Part shown: positions 37,777-45,870 of the stretch, one piece after another
Layout: each line of letters starts with the position of its first letter
Numbering within the stretch: the first letter of the stretch is position 1
Assembly: GCF_021216675.1 (NCBI RefSeq)
Contig: NZ_CP086120.1
Coordinates: 4,586,501-4,650,500 of the forward strand
Direction of reading: 5' to 3'
Origin: Streptomyces gobiensis
GTDB taxonomy: Bacteria; Actinomycetota; Actinomycetes; Streptomycetales; Streptomycetaceae
DNA length: 64,000 nucleotides
The notes under the pieces: model-generated
The model's database searches: none
The model's input: the letters and a program-made list of their open reading frames with translations, nothing else
What the model was told of the DNA's origin: nothing
Position numbers and translations under genes: made by a program

Positions 37777-40218
37777 CTACACCGGCCCGGCGACCACCGC
37801 GATCGCCTTGCCCAGCGGGAGCCCGGAGCCATCACGCCGCGGATCCATCTCCGGCAGCTCGACGGGCGCCCCCGTCCTCGTGGCGGCCCGAGCCGGAGCC
37901 GCACCCGCCCAGGCGAAGGTCAGACAGTCCTCGCCCTTCAGGAAGCGCTGGCAGCGCACCCCACCCGTCGCCCGCCCCTTGCGCGGATACTGGTCGAAGG
38001 GCGTGAGCTTGGCCGTACGGACCGAGTCATCCAGCGTGCCGTGGGAGCCCGCCACCGTGAAGACCACCGCGTCGGCGGCCGGGTCCACGGCGGTGAACGA
38101 GATCACCTTGGCCTCCGGCCCCAGCTTGACGCCTGCCATACCACCCGCCGGGCGGCCCTGCGGCCGGACCTGACCGGCCGGGAAGCGCAGCAGCTGGGCC
38201 TCATTGGTGATGAAGACCAGATCCTCCTCACCGGTGCTCAGCTCGACCGCGCCGACGATCCGGTCGCCCTCCTTGAGGGAGATGACCTCCAACTCCTCCT
38301 TGTTGGCGGGATAGTCGGGCACCACTCTCTTGACCACGCCCTGCTCGGTGCCGAGCGCCAGGCCCGGCGAGGACTCGTCCAGCGTGGTCAGACAGATCAG
38401 CGATTCATCATCTTCGAGCGAGAGGAACTCGGAGATCTCCGCCCCGCCCGCCAGATTCGACGAGGACGCCGGGAGCTGGGGGAGGTCGACGACCGAGATC
38501 CGCAGCAGCCGCCCGGTCGAGGTCACGGCCCCGATCTCGCCGCGTGTTGTCGCCGGGACGGCCGAGACGATCACATCGTGCTTGGCGCGCTTGCCGGACT
38601 TGGTGAAAGCGGGCTCACCATCGGCCGTACGGGCCAGCAGCCCGGTGGAGGAGAGCAGCACCCGGCAGGGGTCGTCGGCGACCTCCAGCGGTACGGCCGC
38701 GACCGTGGCGCCCGCCGACTCCAGCAGCTCGGTGCGCCGCTCGGTGCCGTACTTCCTGGCCACCGCCGTGAGTTCGGAGGAGACCAGCTTGCGCAGCTCC
38801 GCGTCCGATTCCAGGATCCGGGTCAGCTCCTCGATCTCCGCCGTGAGCCTGTCGCGCTCGGCCTCCAGCTCCAGCCGGTCAAACTTGGTGAGGCGGCGCA
38901 GCGGAGTGTCCAGGATGTACTGCGTCTGCGTCTCGGAGAGACCGAAGTGAGCGATCAGCCCCTCCTTCGCCTCCGCCGCGTTCTCACTCGACCGGATGAT
39001 TCTGATGACCTCATCGATGTCGAGCAGTGCGACGAGCAGGCCCTCGACCAGATGCAGCCGGTCGCTGCGCTTGGCGCGCCGGAACTCGCTGCGCCGCCGC
39101 ACCACCTCGAAGCGGTGGTCGACATAGACCTCCAGCAGCTCCTTGAGCCCGAGGGTGAGCGGCTGCCCGTCGACCAGCGCCACATTGTTGATGCCGAAGG
39201 ACTCCTCCATCGGCGTCAGCTTGTAGAGCTGCTCCAGCACGGCCTCCGGGTTGAAGCCGTTCTTGATCTCGATGACCAGCCGCAGCCCGTGCTTGCGGTC
39301 GGTGAGGTCCTTGACGTCCGCGATGCCCTGGAGCTTCTTGGCGTTGACCAGGTCCTTGATCTTGGAGATGACCTTCTCGGGGCCGACCATGAAGGGCAGT
39401 TCGGTGACGACCAGGCCCTTGCGCCGGGCCGTGACGCTCTCCACCGACACCGTGGCACGGATCTTGAAGCTGCCACGCCCCTTGGCGTACGCGTCCTTGA
39501 TCCCGTCCAGTCCGACGATCCGGCCGCCGGTCGGCAGGTCCGGTCCTGGCACAAAGCGCATCAGGGTGTCGAGGTCCGCGCCCGGGTGCTTGATCAAATG
39601 CTTGGCGGCGGCGATCACTTCGCCCAGATTGTGCGGCGGCATATTGGTCGCCATGCCGACCGCGATCCCGGAGGCGCCGTTGACCAGCAGGTTTGGATAG
39701 GCCGAGGGCAGCGCCACCGGCTCCTGCTCACTGCCGTCGTAGTTCGGTGCGAAGTCGACGGTGTCCTCGTCGATCGACTCGACCATCAGCCCGGCGGCGG
39801 GTGCCGTCCGGCACTCGGTGTACCGCATCGCCGCGGGCGGGTCGTCATTGCCCAGCGAGCCGAAGTTGCCATGCCCGTCGACCAGCGGCAGCCGCATGGA
39901 GAAGGACTGTGCCATCCGCACCAGGGCGTCATAGATGGCGCTGTCACCGTGCGGGTGCAGCTTTCCCATCACCTCACCGACAACCCGCGCACACTTCACA
40001 TACGAGCGCTCGGGTCGCAGCCCCATCTCATGCATTTGGTACAGAATCCGGCGGTGCACCGGCTTCATCCCGTCACGGGCGTCGGGGAGCGCACGGGAGT
40101 AGATGACCGAGTATGCGTACTCCAGGAAGGATCCCTGCATCTCGTCGACGACGTCGATGTCGAGGATGCGCTCCTCGAAGTCATCCGGCGGCGGGGTCTT
40201 CGTACTGCGGCGGGCCAT
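37777..40218 (-). CDS. parC: DNA topoisomerase IV subunit A (GyrA-like)
   Basis: 813-residue DNA-cleaving subunit. The active-site tyrosine is Tyr133 in AAMRYTECR; upstream are LPDARDGMKPVHRRILYQM and KLHPHGDSAIYDALVRMAQ, where fluoroquinolone-resistance positions lie. The C-terminal beta-pinwheel is shorter than in GyrA and I see no GyrA-box (QRRGGKG), which supports ParC. It is the partner of parE at 31-33 kb. It is divergent from the M16 peptidase pair. Confidence 0.93.
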   Translation of the reverse strand: MARRSTKTPPPDDFEERILDIDVVDEMQGSFLEYAYSVIYSRALPDARDGMKPVHRRILYQMHEMGLRPERSYVKCARVVGEVMGKLHPHGDSAIYDALVRMAQSFSMRLPLVDGHGNFGSLGNDDPPAAMRYTECRTAPAAGLMVESIDEDTVDFAPNYDGSEQEPVALPSAYPNLLVNGASGIAVGMATNMPPHNLGEVIAAAKHLIKHPGADLDTLMRFVPGPDLPTGGRIVGLDGIKDAYAKGRGSFKIRATVSVESVTARRKGLVVTELPFMVGPEKVISKIKDLVNAKKLQGIADVKDLTDRKHGLRLVIEIKNGFNPEAVLEQLYKLTPMEESFGINNVALVDGQPLTLGLKELLEVYVDHRFEVVRRRSEFRRAKRSDRLHLVEGLLVALLDIDEVIRIIRSSENAAEAKEGLIAHFGLSETQTQYILDTPLRRLTKFDRLELEAERDRLTAEIEELTRILESDAELRKLVSSELTAVARKYGTERRTELLESAGATVAAVPLEVADDPCRVLLSSTGLLARTADGEPAFTKSGKRAKHDVIVSAVPATTRGEIGAVTSTGRLLRISVVDLPQLPASSSNLAGGAEISEFLSLEDDESLICLTTLDESSPGLALGTEQGVVKRVVPDYPANKEELEVISLKEGDRIVGAVELSTGEEDLVFITNEAQLLRFPAGQVRPQGRPAGGMAGVKLGPEAKVISFTAVDPAADAVVFTVAGSHGTLDDSVRTAKLTPFDQYPRKGRATGGVRCQRFLKGEDCLTFAWAGAAPARAATRTGAPVELPEMDPRRDGSGLPLGKAIAVVAGPV

Positions 40219-40254
40219 CGGGGCTGCGGCTCCTTTAGGTACGTGTGCCTACGG

Positions 40255-40320
40255 CGTTACTGCGATTACCGGGCTTACTGCGTTGATTACTGCGACTACT
40301 GCGGTTACTGCGTTCTGCGG
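40255..40320. repeat. Imperfect TTACTGCG tandem repeat in the parC upstream region
   Basis: Six to seven units built on TTACTGCG/GATTACTGCG in ~66 bases, e.g. GTTACTGCGATTACC, GCTTACTGCG, GATTACTGCG, GACTACTGCG, GGTTACTGCG. They lie 37-102 bases before the parC start. The rest of the 268-base gap to the M16 gene shows no other feature. Confidence 0.7.
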
Positions 40321-40486
40321 ACGTGGGGCTGCTGCGTCTGATGCCGACCATTGTGGACCCAGCCGCTGACAGCCGGGCGTCCGACCCGGGGTCAGGGGGA
40401 ACCGTACGGGAACTTCGCGCCAGGTCTCCGCGCTTGCATACAGTGGCAGGACTGCTCTGCTCAACGACGGAAGGGACTCCTCGCCC

Positions 40487-41842
40487 ATGGGTCACACGGC
40501 CACGCCCCCGCCCCCCACAGGAGGGCTGACAGCGACCGAGCATTGGCTGGCCAACGGCCTGCGCGTAGTGCTTTCCGAGGATCATCAGACACCGGTAGCC
40601 GCGGTCTGCCTCTGGTACGACGTCGGCTCCCGCCATGAAGTCAAGGACCGTACCGGTCTCGCTCACCTTTTTGAGCACCTTATGTTCCAGGGTTCGGCGC
40701 AGGTCAAGGGCAATGGACACTTTGAGCTGGTGCAGGGCGCGGGTGGCTCGCTGAACGGCACCACCAGCTTTGAGCGCACCAACTACTTCGAGACTATGCC
40801 CGCCCACCAGCTTGAGCTCGCGCTGTGGCTGGAGGCGGACCGGATGGGCTCGCTGCTGGCCGCTCTGGACGACGAGTCCATGGAGAACCAGCGCGATGTG
40901 GTCAAGAACGAGCGGCGGCAGCGGTACGACAATGTGCCCTATGGCACCGCGTTCGAGAAGCTGACCGCCATGGCCTACCCGGCGGGCCACCCCTACCACC
41001 ACACCCCGATCGGCTCGATGGCCGACCTGGACGCCGCCTCGCTGGAGGACGCGCGGGAATTCTTCCGTACCTACTACGCGCCGAACAACGCCGTGCTGTC
41101 GGTCGTTGGCGATATCGACCCGGAGCGGACGCTCGCCTGGATCGAGAAGTACTTCGGCTCCATTCCCGGCCACGACGGCAAGCAGCCGCCGCGCGACGGC
41201 ACGCTCCCCGACATCATGGGGGAGCAGCTGCGTGAGGTCGTCGAGGAGGATGTACCGGCCCGGGCGCTGATGGCGGCGTACCGGCTGCCGCATGACGGCA
41301 CCCGGGAGGCCGATGCCGCTGATCTCGCGTTGACCGCGCTGGGCGGGGGTGAGTCCTCCCGGCTCTACAACCGGCTGGTCCGCCGGGACCAGCTCGCCGT
41401 CACCGCGGGCTTCGGTCTGCTGCGGCTGGCGGGCGCGCCCTCGCTGGGGTGGCTGGATGTGAAGACCTCCGGCGACGCGGAGATCGCGGACATCGAGGCC
41501 GCCGTCGACGAGGAGCTGGCCCGCTTCGCCACTGAGGGCCCCAGCCCCGAGGAGATGGAGCGTGCCCAGGCCCAGCTGGAGCGTGAGTGGCTGGACCGGC
41601 TGGCGACGGTCAGCGGCCGCGCCGATGAACTGTGCCGGTTCGCCGTGCTGTTCGGTGATCCGCAGCTCGCGTTGAGCGCGGTGCAGCGGGTGCTGGAGGT
41701 CACCCCGGAGGAGGTACGGGCCGTGGCCGCCGCCCGGCTCCGCCCCGACAACCGTGCGGTGCTGGTCTACGAACCGACCGAGCCCGACGTCGTTTACGCC
41801 GCCGACCACACAGCCGACAACCTCGAAGGGGCCGAGCAGTGA
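40487..41842 (+). CDS. M16-family zinc metallopeptidase, active subunit
   Basis: 451 residues. The inverted zinc motif HxxEH is His60-Leu-Phe-Glu63-His64 and the third ligand is Glu142 in VVKNERRQRYD. The later glycine-rich ALGGGESSRLYNRL matches the family. It should degrade peptides as a two-domain clam together with the next gene product, to which it is joined by a 4-base GTGA overlap. GAAGGGA precedes the ATG. Confidence 0.92.
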   Translation: MGHTATPPPPTGGLTATEHWLANGLRVVLSEDHQTPVAAVCLWYDVGSRHEVKDRTGLAHLFEHLMFQGSAQVKGNGHFELVQGAGGSLNGTTSFERTNYFETMPAHQLELALWLEADRMGSLLAALDDESMENQRDVVKNERRQRYDNVPYGTAFEKLTAMAYPAGHPYHHTPIGSMADLDAASLEDAREFFRTYYAPNNAVLSVVGDIDPERTLAWIEKYFGSIPGHDGKQPPRDGTLPDIMGEQLREVVEEDVPARALMAAYRLPHDGTREADAADLALTALGGGESSRLYNRLVRRDQLAVTAGFGLLRLAGAPSLGWLDVKTSGDAEIADIEAAVDEELARFATEGPSPEEMERAQAQLEREWLDRLATVSGRADELCRFAVLFGDPQLALSAVQRVLEVTPEEVRAVAAARLRPDNRAVLVYEPTEPDVVYAADHTADNLEGAEQ

Positions 41843-43254
41843 GTAACCCCACCCCCACCACCCCCACGATGGAGCTCCATCCGCAGCCGGTCGGCGGACA
41901 GCCCAAGCCCTGGAAATTCCCCGCGCCCGACCGCGGCACCCTGCCCAACGGTCTGACGGTGCTGCGCTGTCACCGTCCAGGCCAGCAGGTCGTCGCGGTC
42001 GAGGTCAACCTGATCGCCCCCCTGGACGCCGAGCCCGAGGGTCTCGACGGCGTCGCCACCATCATGGCGCGGGCGCTGTCCGAGGGCACCGACAAGCACA
42101 GCGCCGAGGAGTTCGCCGCGGAGCTGGAGCGCTGCGGCGCCACCCTGGACGCACACGCCGACCACCCCGGGGTCCGGGTGTCCCTGGAGGTCCCGGCCTC
42201 CCGGCTGGCCAAGGCGCTCGGGCTGCTCGCCGACGCGCTGCGCGCCCCGGCCTTCCCGGACAGCGAGGTCGACCGGCTGGTGCGCAACCGGCTGGATGAG
42301 ATCCCGCATGAGCTGGCCAACCCGGCCCGCCGCGCCTCCATGGCGCTGTCCAAGGAGCTGTTCCCGGCCGAATCCCGGATGTCCCGCCCCCGGCAGGGCA
42401 CCGAGAAGACCGTCGAGCGCATTGACGCCGGTGCCGTACGGGCCTTCTACGAGGCGCATGTACGGCCCGCCACGGCCACCGTGGTCATCGTGGGTGACTT
42501 CACCGGCGTCGACCTGGACACGGCGCTCGCCGACACCCTCGGTGCCTGGACCGGCGCCGCCGCCGAGCCGCGCCCCATGCCGCCGATCACCGCCGATGAC
42601 ACCGGCCGGGTGGTCATCGTGGACCGGCCGGGAGCGGTGCAGACCCAGCTGCTCATCGGCCGGATCGGCGCTGACCGGCATGACCGGGTGTGGCCCGCCC
42701 AGGTGCTCGGCACGTACTGTCTGGGCGGCACCCTCACCTCCCGCCTCGACCGGGTGCTGCGCGAGGAGAAGGGGTACACCTACGGGGTGCGCGCCTTCGG
42801 GCAGGTGCTGCGCTCCGCGCCCTCTTCTGCCCCGGGCGGGGCTGTCGGCGCGGCGATGCTCGCCATCAGCGGCTCGGTGGCCACCGATGTCACCGGCCCC
42901 GCGCTGGCCGACCTCTGGCAGGTGCTGCGCACCCTCGCCGCTGAGGGCCTGACCGATGAGGAGCGCGATGTCGCCGTGCAGAACCTGGTGGGGGTCGCCC
43001 CGCTGAGGTACGAGACGGCAGCGGCCGTCGCCGGGACGCTCGCGGACCAGGTGGAACAGTTCCTTCCGGATGACTTCCAGGCGCAGCTGTACGCCCGGCT
43101 CGCGGAGACCGGCACGGTCGAGGCCACCGCGGCGGCCGTCAACGCCTTCCCGGTGGACCGGCTGGTCACCGTTCTGGTCGGCGACGCCGAGCAGATCGCC
43201 GGGCCGGTGGGTGAGCTGGGGATCGGTCAAGTGACCGTCGTCACAGGCCAGTAA
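41839..43254 (+). CDS. M16-family protein, inactive partner subunit
   Basis: 471 residues with the M16 fold (RGTLPNGLTVLRCHRPGQQVVAVEVNLIAPLDAEPEG, YCLGGTLTSRLDRVLREEKGYTYGVRAFGQ). At the position of HxxEH it reads ATIMARAL, so the zinc ligands and catalytic Glu are missing. The Gly/Arg-Tyr element LREEKGYTYG that binds substrate is kept. This is the pattern of heterodimeric M16B peptidases, in which one subunit supplies the zinc site and the other the substrate-binding region. Confidence 0.9.
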   Translation: MSNPTPTTPTMELHPQPVGGQPKPWKFPAPDRGTLPNGLTVLRCHRPGQQVVAVEVNLIAPLDAEPEGLDGVATIMARALSEGTDKHSAEEFAAELERCGATLDAHADHPGVRVSLEVPASRLAKALGLLADALRAPAFPDSEVDRLVRNRLDEIPHELANPARRASMALSKELFPAESRMSRPRQGTEKTVERIDAGAVRAFYEAHVRPATATVVIVGDFTGVDLDTALADTLGAWTGAAAEPRPMPPITADDTGRVVIVDRPGAVQTQLLIGRIGADRHDRVWPAQVLGTYCLGGTLTSRLDRVLREEKGYTYGVRAFGQVLRSAPSSAPGGAVGAAMLAISGSVATDVTGPALADLWQVLRTLAAEGLTDEERDVAVQNLVGVAPLRYETAAAVAGTLADQVEQFLPDDFQAQLYARLAETGTVEATAAAVNAFPVDRLVTVLVGDAEQIAGPVGELGIGQVTVVTGQ

Positions 43255-43294
43255 TCGCCGACCGGGCGGCCAGTGCCGCCCGGCGCGGACCCAA

Positions 43295-43330
43295 AAGCCC
43301 TCGGATGTCAGGACTGATATCCGAGGGCTT
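43295..43330 (+). terminator. Terminator of the M16 operon
   Basis: AAGCCCTCGGAT (43295-43306) pairs perfectly with ATCCGAGGGCTT (43319-43330) and is followed by CTCTT. Confidence 0.85.
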
Positions 43331-43495
43331 CTCTTATGTCCGGCCTTATGTCCGATTTGGCAGGTGATATGAGGGGTGACGGTGTGGGATGTCTGACAAA
43401 GAGGCTAGATCCTCTTGGTACTTCGCAGATGTCCGGTTTAGCTTCGGTGTCGCTGTTCGTTAGAAGTGACCGCATCCGCGGCCGACGTCCAGTGA

Positions 43496-43610
43496 ACGCC
43501 GAGTCCCCGTGAGGGAGCCGGGGACCCACCAGTAGTCCTTGGGGTGAATCGAGCCGTGTGCTCGTAGGAGACCTTCCTGCTCCGAACCCGTCAGCTAACC
43601 CGGTAGGCGT
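43496..43610 (+). ncRNA. c-di-AMP riboswitch (ydaO/yuaA type)
   Basis: Leader of the M23 peptidase gene. P1 is ACGCC (43496-43500) with GGCGT (43606-43610). Class-typical conserved stretches are present in order: GAGTCC, GGAGCCGGGGACCCA, TTGGGGTGAATC, GACCTTCCTGCTCCGAACCC and CAGCTAACCCGGTAGGC. In Streptomyces this riboswitch controls cell-wall hydrolases and turns expression off when c-di-AMP binds. The upstream ~160 bases presumably hold the promoter; I name no elements there. Confidence 0.9.
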
Positions 43611-43636
43611 GAAGGAAGGAAAGGAGCACGCCTGCC

Positions 43637-44446
43637 ATGGCGTTCACCCATGCCACCGGGGCGGATCACCGACCGGGACGCGCCGTCCGCACCGGCGCCA
43701 AGATCTTCAGCGTTGCCGCCCTGACCGCCGGTCTGATCGGTTCTCTCGCAGCTCCCGCCTCCGCCGCGGGCGGCACCAAGGCCAAGCAGGTGAGCGGATT
43801 CAGCCAGGCCCTGATGATCGGCGACTCGATCGCCGAACAGATCAGCGCCCAGGCCAAGGCTCAGCAGAGCGCCGCCGACGCCAAGGCTGCGGCGGCCAAG
43901 AAGGCCAAGAAGGCCAAGAAGGAAGCCGCCGAGGCCAAGAAGAAGGCGGCGGCCAAGAAGAAGGCCGCTGAGCAGGCCAAGAAGGAGCGGGCGGCGCAGC
44001 AGGCCAAGGCCTCCCGGGCCGCCAAGCGTGCCAACCCCAACGCCTTCGTTTCACCCGTCAAGGGCTCCAAGGTCACCACCCCGTACCGGGCGGGCGGTGC
44101 CCTGTGGTCCTCCGGCAAGCACAGCGGCATCGACTTCGCCGCCGCTGCGGGCACCCCCGTCCGCTCCGTCGGCGGCGGCACCGTGGCCGTAGCGGGCTGG
44201 GGCGGCGCGTACGGTAACAACATCGTCATCCGTCACAGCGACGGCACCCACACCCAGTACGGCCACCTGTCCTCCATGGGTGTCAGGGTCGGACAGCAGG
44301 TGAAGTCCGGCCAGCAGATAGGCCGCGTCGGCTCGACCGGCAACTCCACCGGCCCCCACCTGCACTTCGAGGCCCGGATGACCCCGAACTACGGCTCGGA
44401 CGTCAACCCGGTCTCCTACCTGCGGTCCAAGGGCGTCAGCGTCTGA
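43637..44446 (+). CDS. Secreted M23-family peptidoglycan endopeptidase
   Basis: 269 residues. A signal peptide ends near APASA-AG (about residue 43). A Lys/Ala-rich coiled coil of KKAKKEAAEAKKKAA type spans about 75-130. The LytM/M23 domain follows with zinc ligands in KHSGIDFAAAAGTPV (H-x3-D) and PHLHFEAR (HxH), plus TQYGHLSS. It cleaves peptide cross-links in the wall. Expression should follow the c-di-AMP riboswitch directly upstream; AAAGGAG lies 10 bases before the ATG. Confidence 0.93.
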   Translation: MAFTHATGADHRPGRAVRTGAKIFSVAALTAGLIGSLAAPASAAGGTKAKQVSGFSQALMIGDSIAEQISAQAKAQQSAADAKAAAAKKAKKAKKEAAEAKKKAAAKKKAAEQAKKERAAQQAKASRAAKRANPNAFVSPVKGSKVTTPYRAGGALWSSGKHSGIDFAAAAGTPVRSVGGGTVAVAGWGGAYGNNIVIRHSDGTHTQYGHLSSMGVRVGQQVKSGQQIGRVGSTGNSTGPHLHFEARMTPNYGSDVNPVSYLRSKGVSV

Positions 44447-44482
44447 CGGCCACCGTGCGCCGCTGTGACGCATCGCACAGAG

Positions 44483-44522
44483 CGACGAAGACCCCTGCTT
44501 TCAGCCGGGGTCTTCGTCGTTT
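44483..44522 (+). terminator. Terminator of the M23 peptidase gene
   Basis: CGACGAAGACCCC pairs with GGGGTCTTCGTCG (13 bp) around an 11-base loop, followed by TTTC. Confidence 0.85.
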
Positions 44523-44646
44523 CACGCCCATCCCGCCGCTCTTTTTCCGCCTGATTCGGGCCGGGCGTCGGAAATAACTGGCGGTTGGAATACAGTTCGG
44601 GTCTGCGACATCTCGAAAACGTGGGGATTACGCCGGAGGTCCGACC

Positions 44647-45324
44647 ATGCGCATTTCCGCGCACACGGTATGCACAGCGGTTCGCGATGACATCGTCTCT
44701 GGCGCCTTTCCGCCCGGCGCCCGGCTCACCGAGGAGCTGCTGGCCCAGCGCTACGGCGTCTCCCGGGTGCCGGTGCGCGAGGCCCTGCGCACCCTGGAGT
44801 CCGAGGGCTTTGTGACCACCAGGCGGCATGCCGGCGCCTGTGTCGCCGAGCCGACCGAGCAGGAGGCCGCCGACCTGCTGGACATCCGCGCCCTGCTGGA
44901 GCCGCTGGGCACCGCACGGGCCGCCCAGCGTCGCACCGAGGCGCATCTGAAGGTGCTGCGGGGGCTGGTACGGCTGGGGCAGCAGCGGGCCGAGCGGGGG
45001 CAGTTGTCGGACCTGCGGTCGCTGGGGGACTGGTTCCACGAGACGCTGGCCCAGGCCTCCGGCAGTGCCAGCCTGGCCGCGCTGCTCACCCAGCTGCGCC
45101 GGAAGATCGCGTGGATGTACGCGGTCGAGCCGCCGGTACAGGCCACCACGGTCTGGCGGGAGTATGGCGCGATTGTTGACGCGGTCGCCCGCGGGGATGC
45201 CGAGCGGGCCCGCTCGCTTGCGGCCGCGCATGTGGAGCGTTCCATCGCGGCCCGTCGGCAGCAGCGGCCGGTCGTGGTGAGGAGTTTGAAACCTACTGTA
45301 AACACCGCGCGCGGCCGCGTTTAA
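44647..45324 (+). CDS. GntR/FadR-family transcriptional regulator
   Basis: 225 residues. The winged helix is ISAHTVCTAVRDDIVSGAFPPGARLTEELLAQRYGVSRVPVREALRTLESEGFV, followed by an FCD effector domain of about 140 residues (LLDIRALLEPLGTARAAQR, DWFHETLAQASG). The effector and targets are unknown. GGAGG precedes the ATG by 7 bases. It converges on ptsH across a bidirectional terminator. Confidence 0.9.
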   Translation: MRISAHTVCTAVRDDIVSGAFPPGARLTEELLAQRYGVSRVPVREALRTLESEGFVTTRRHAGACVAEPTEQEAADLLDIRALLEPLGTARAAQRRTEAHLKVLRGLVRLGQQRAERGQLSDLRSLGDWFHETLAQASGSASLAALLTQLRRKIAWMYAVEPPVQATTVWREYGAIVDAVARGDAERARSLAAAHVERSIAARRQQRPVVVRSLKPTVNTARGRV

Positions 45325-45402
45325 CAAAGTCTGTATACAAATGGAGCTGGAATTCCCGGGGGTAATTACTGCTGCCCGGAAATTCCCGTAGAACATGTAA
45401 AA

Positions 45403-45435
45403 GCGGTGGAGCGGGGTGCTCCACCGCCTTTTTGG
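45403..45435. terminator. Bidirectional terminator between the GntR gene and ptsH
   Basis: GCGGTGGAGC and GCTCCACCGC form a 10-bp stem with a GGGGT loop. The plus side is followed by CTTTTTGGG and the minus side by TTTTA, so it can work in both directions. Confidence 0.85.
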
Positions 45436-45445
45436 GCCCGGCTTC

Positions 45446-45727
45446 TCAGACGGTCTCGGGAAGCTCCTCAAGGCCCTCCTCGACCAGCTTGGCCAGTCGG
45501 TCCAGCGCCACCTCGGCGTCGTCTGCGTCGGAGGTGAGCACGATCTCCTCGCCACCCTCGGCGCCCAGGCCCAGAACGGCGAGCATCGACGCGGCGTTGA
45601 CCGGGGTGCCGTCAGCCTTGGCGATGGTGACGGGGACGCCCGCGGCGGTCGCGGCGCGGACGAAGATCGAGGCGGGACGGGCGTGCAGGCCCTCGGCCCA
45701 GCCGACGTTGACGCGGCGCTCAGCCAT
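45446..45727 (-). CDS. ptsH: Phosphocarrier protein HPr
   Basis: 93 residues, the normal HPr length. The phosphorylated His15 is in GLHARPAS. It relays phosphate from EI to the sugar-specific EII proteins. The regulatory Ser46 region reads NAASMLAVLGLGAEGGEE, so the HPr kinase site context is present, although most Streptomyces lack that kinase. The ATG at 45727 was taken because the open frame upstream shows no similarity. No other PTS gene is adjacent. Confidence 0.95.
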   Translation of the reverse strand: MAERRVNVGWAEGLHARPASIFVRAATAAGVPVTIAKADGTPVNAASMLAVLGLGAEGGEEIVLTSDADDAEVALDRLAKLVEEGLEELPETV

Positions 45728-45870
45728 GGTGTTGCCCTTCAAGTCGGAACGGTTGTCTAGACCAGTTTCGCATGGCAGGGAGAGTGCTCCCGTCCCGGCA
45801 CGGTGCCCCCTCAGACTGCCCCTTCGCACGGATGTCCGCGAGCCGGTGCAACTGGCCTTACGCTGGCCCC

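Noticed and set aside
40255..40320. CRISPR-like array
   Set aside because: Units are 9-12 bases and contiguous, without spacers; this is a tandem repeat. No cas gene is present.
37429..40341. 970-codon open frame antisense to parC
   Set aside because: Shadow frame of parC; it also runs through the intergenic repeats and the TTACTGCG tract, giving low-complexity protein.
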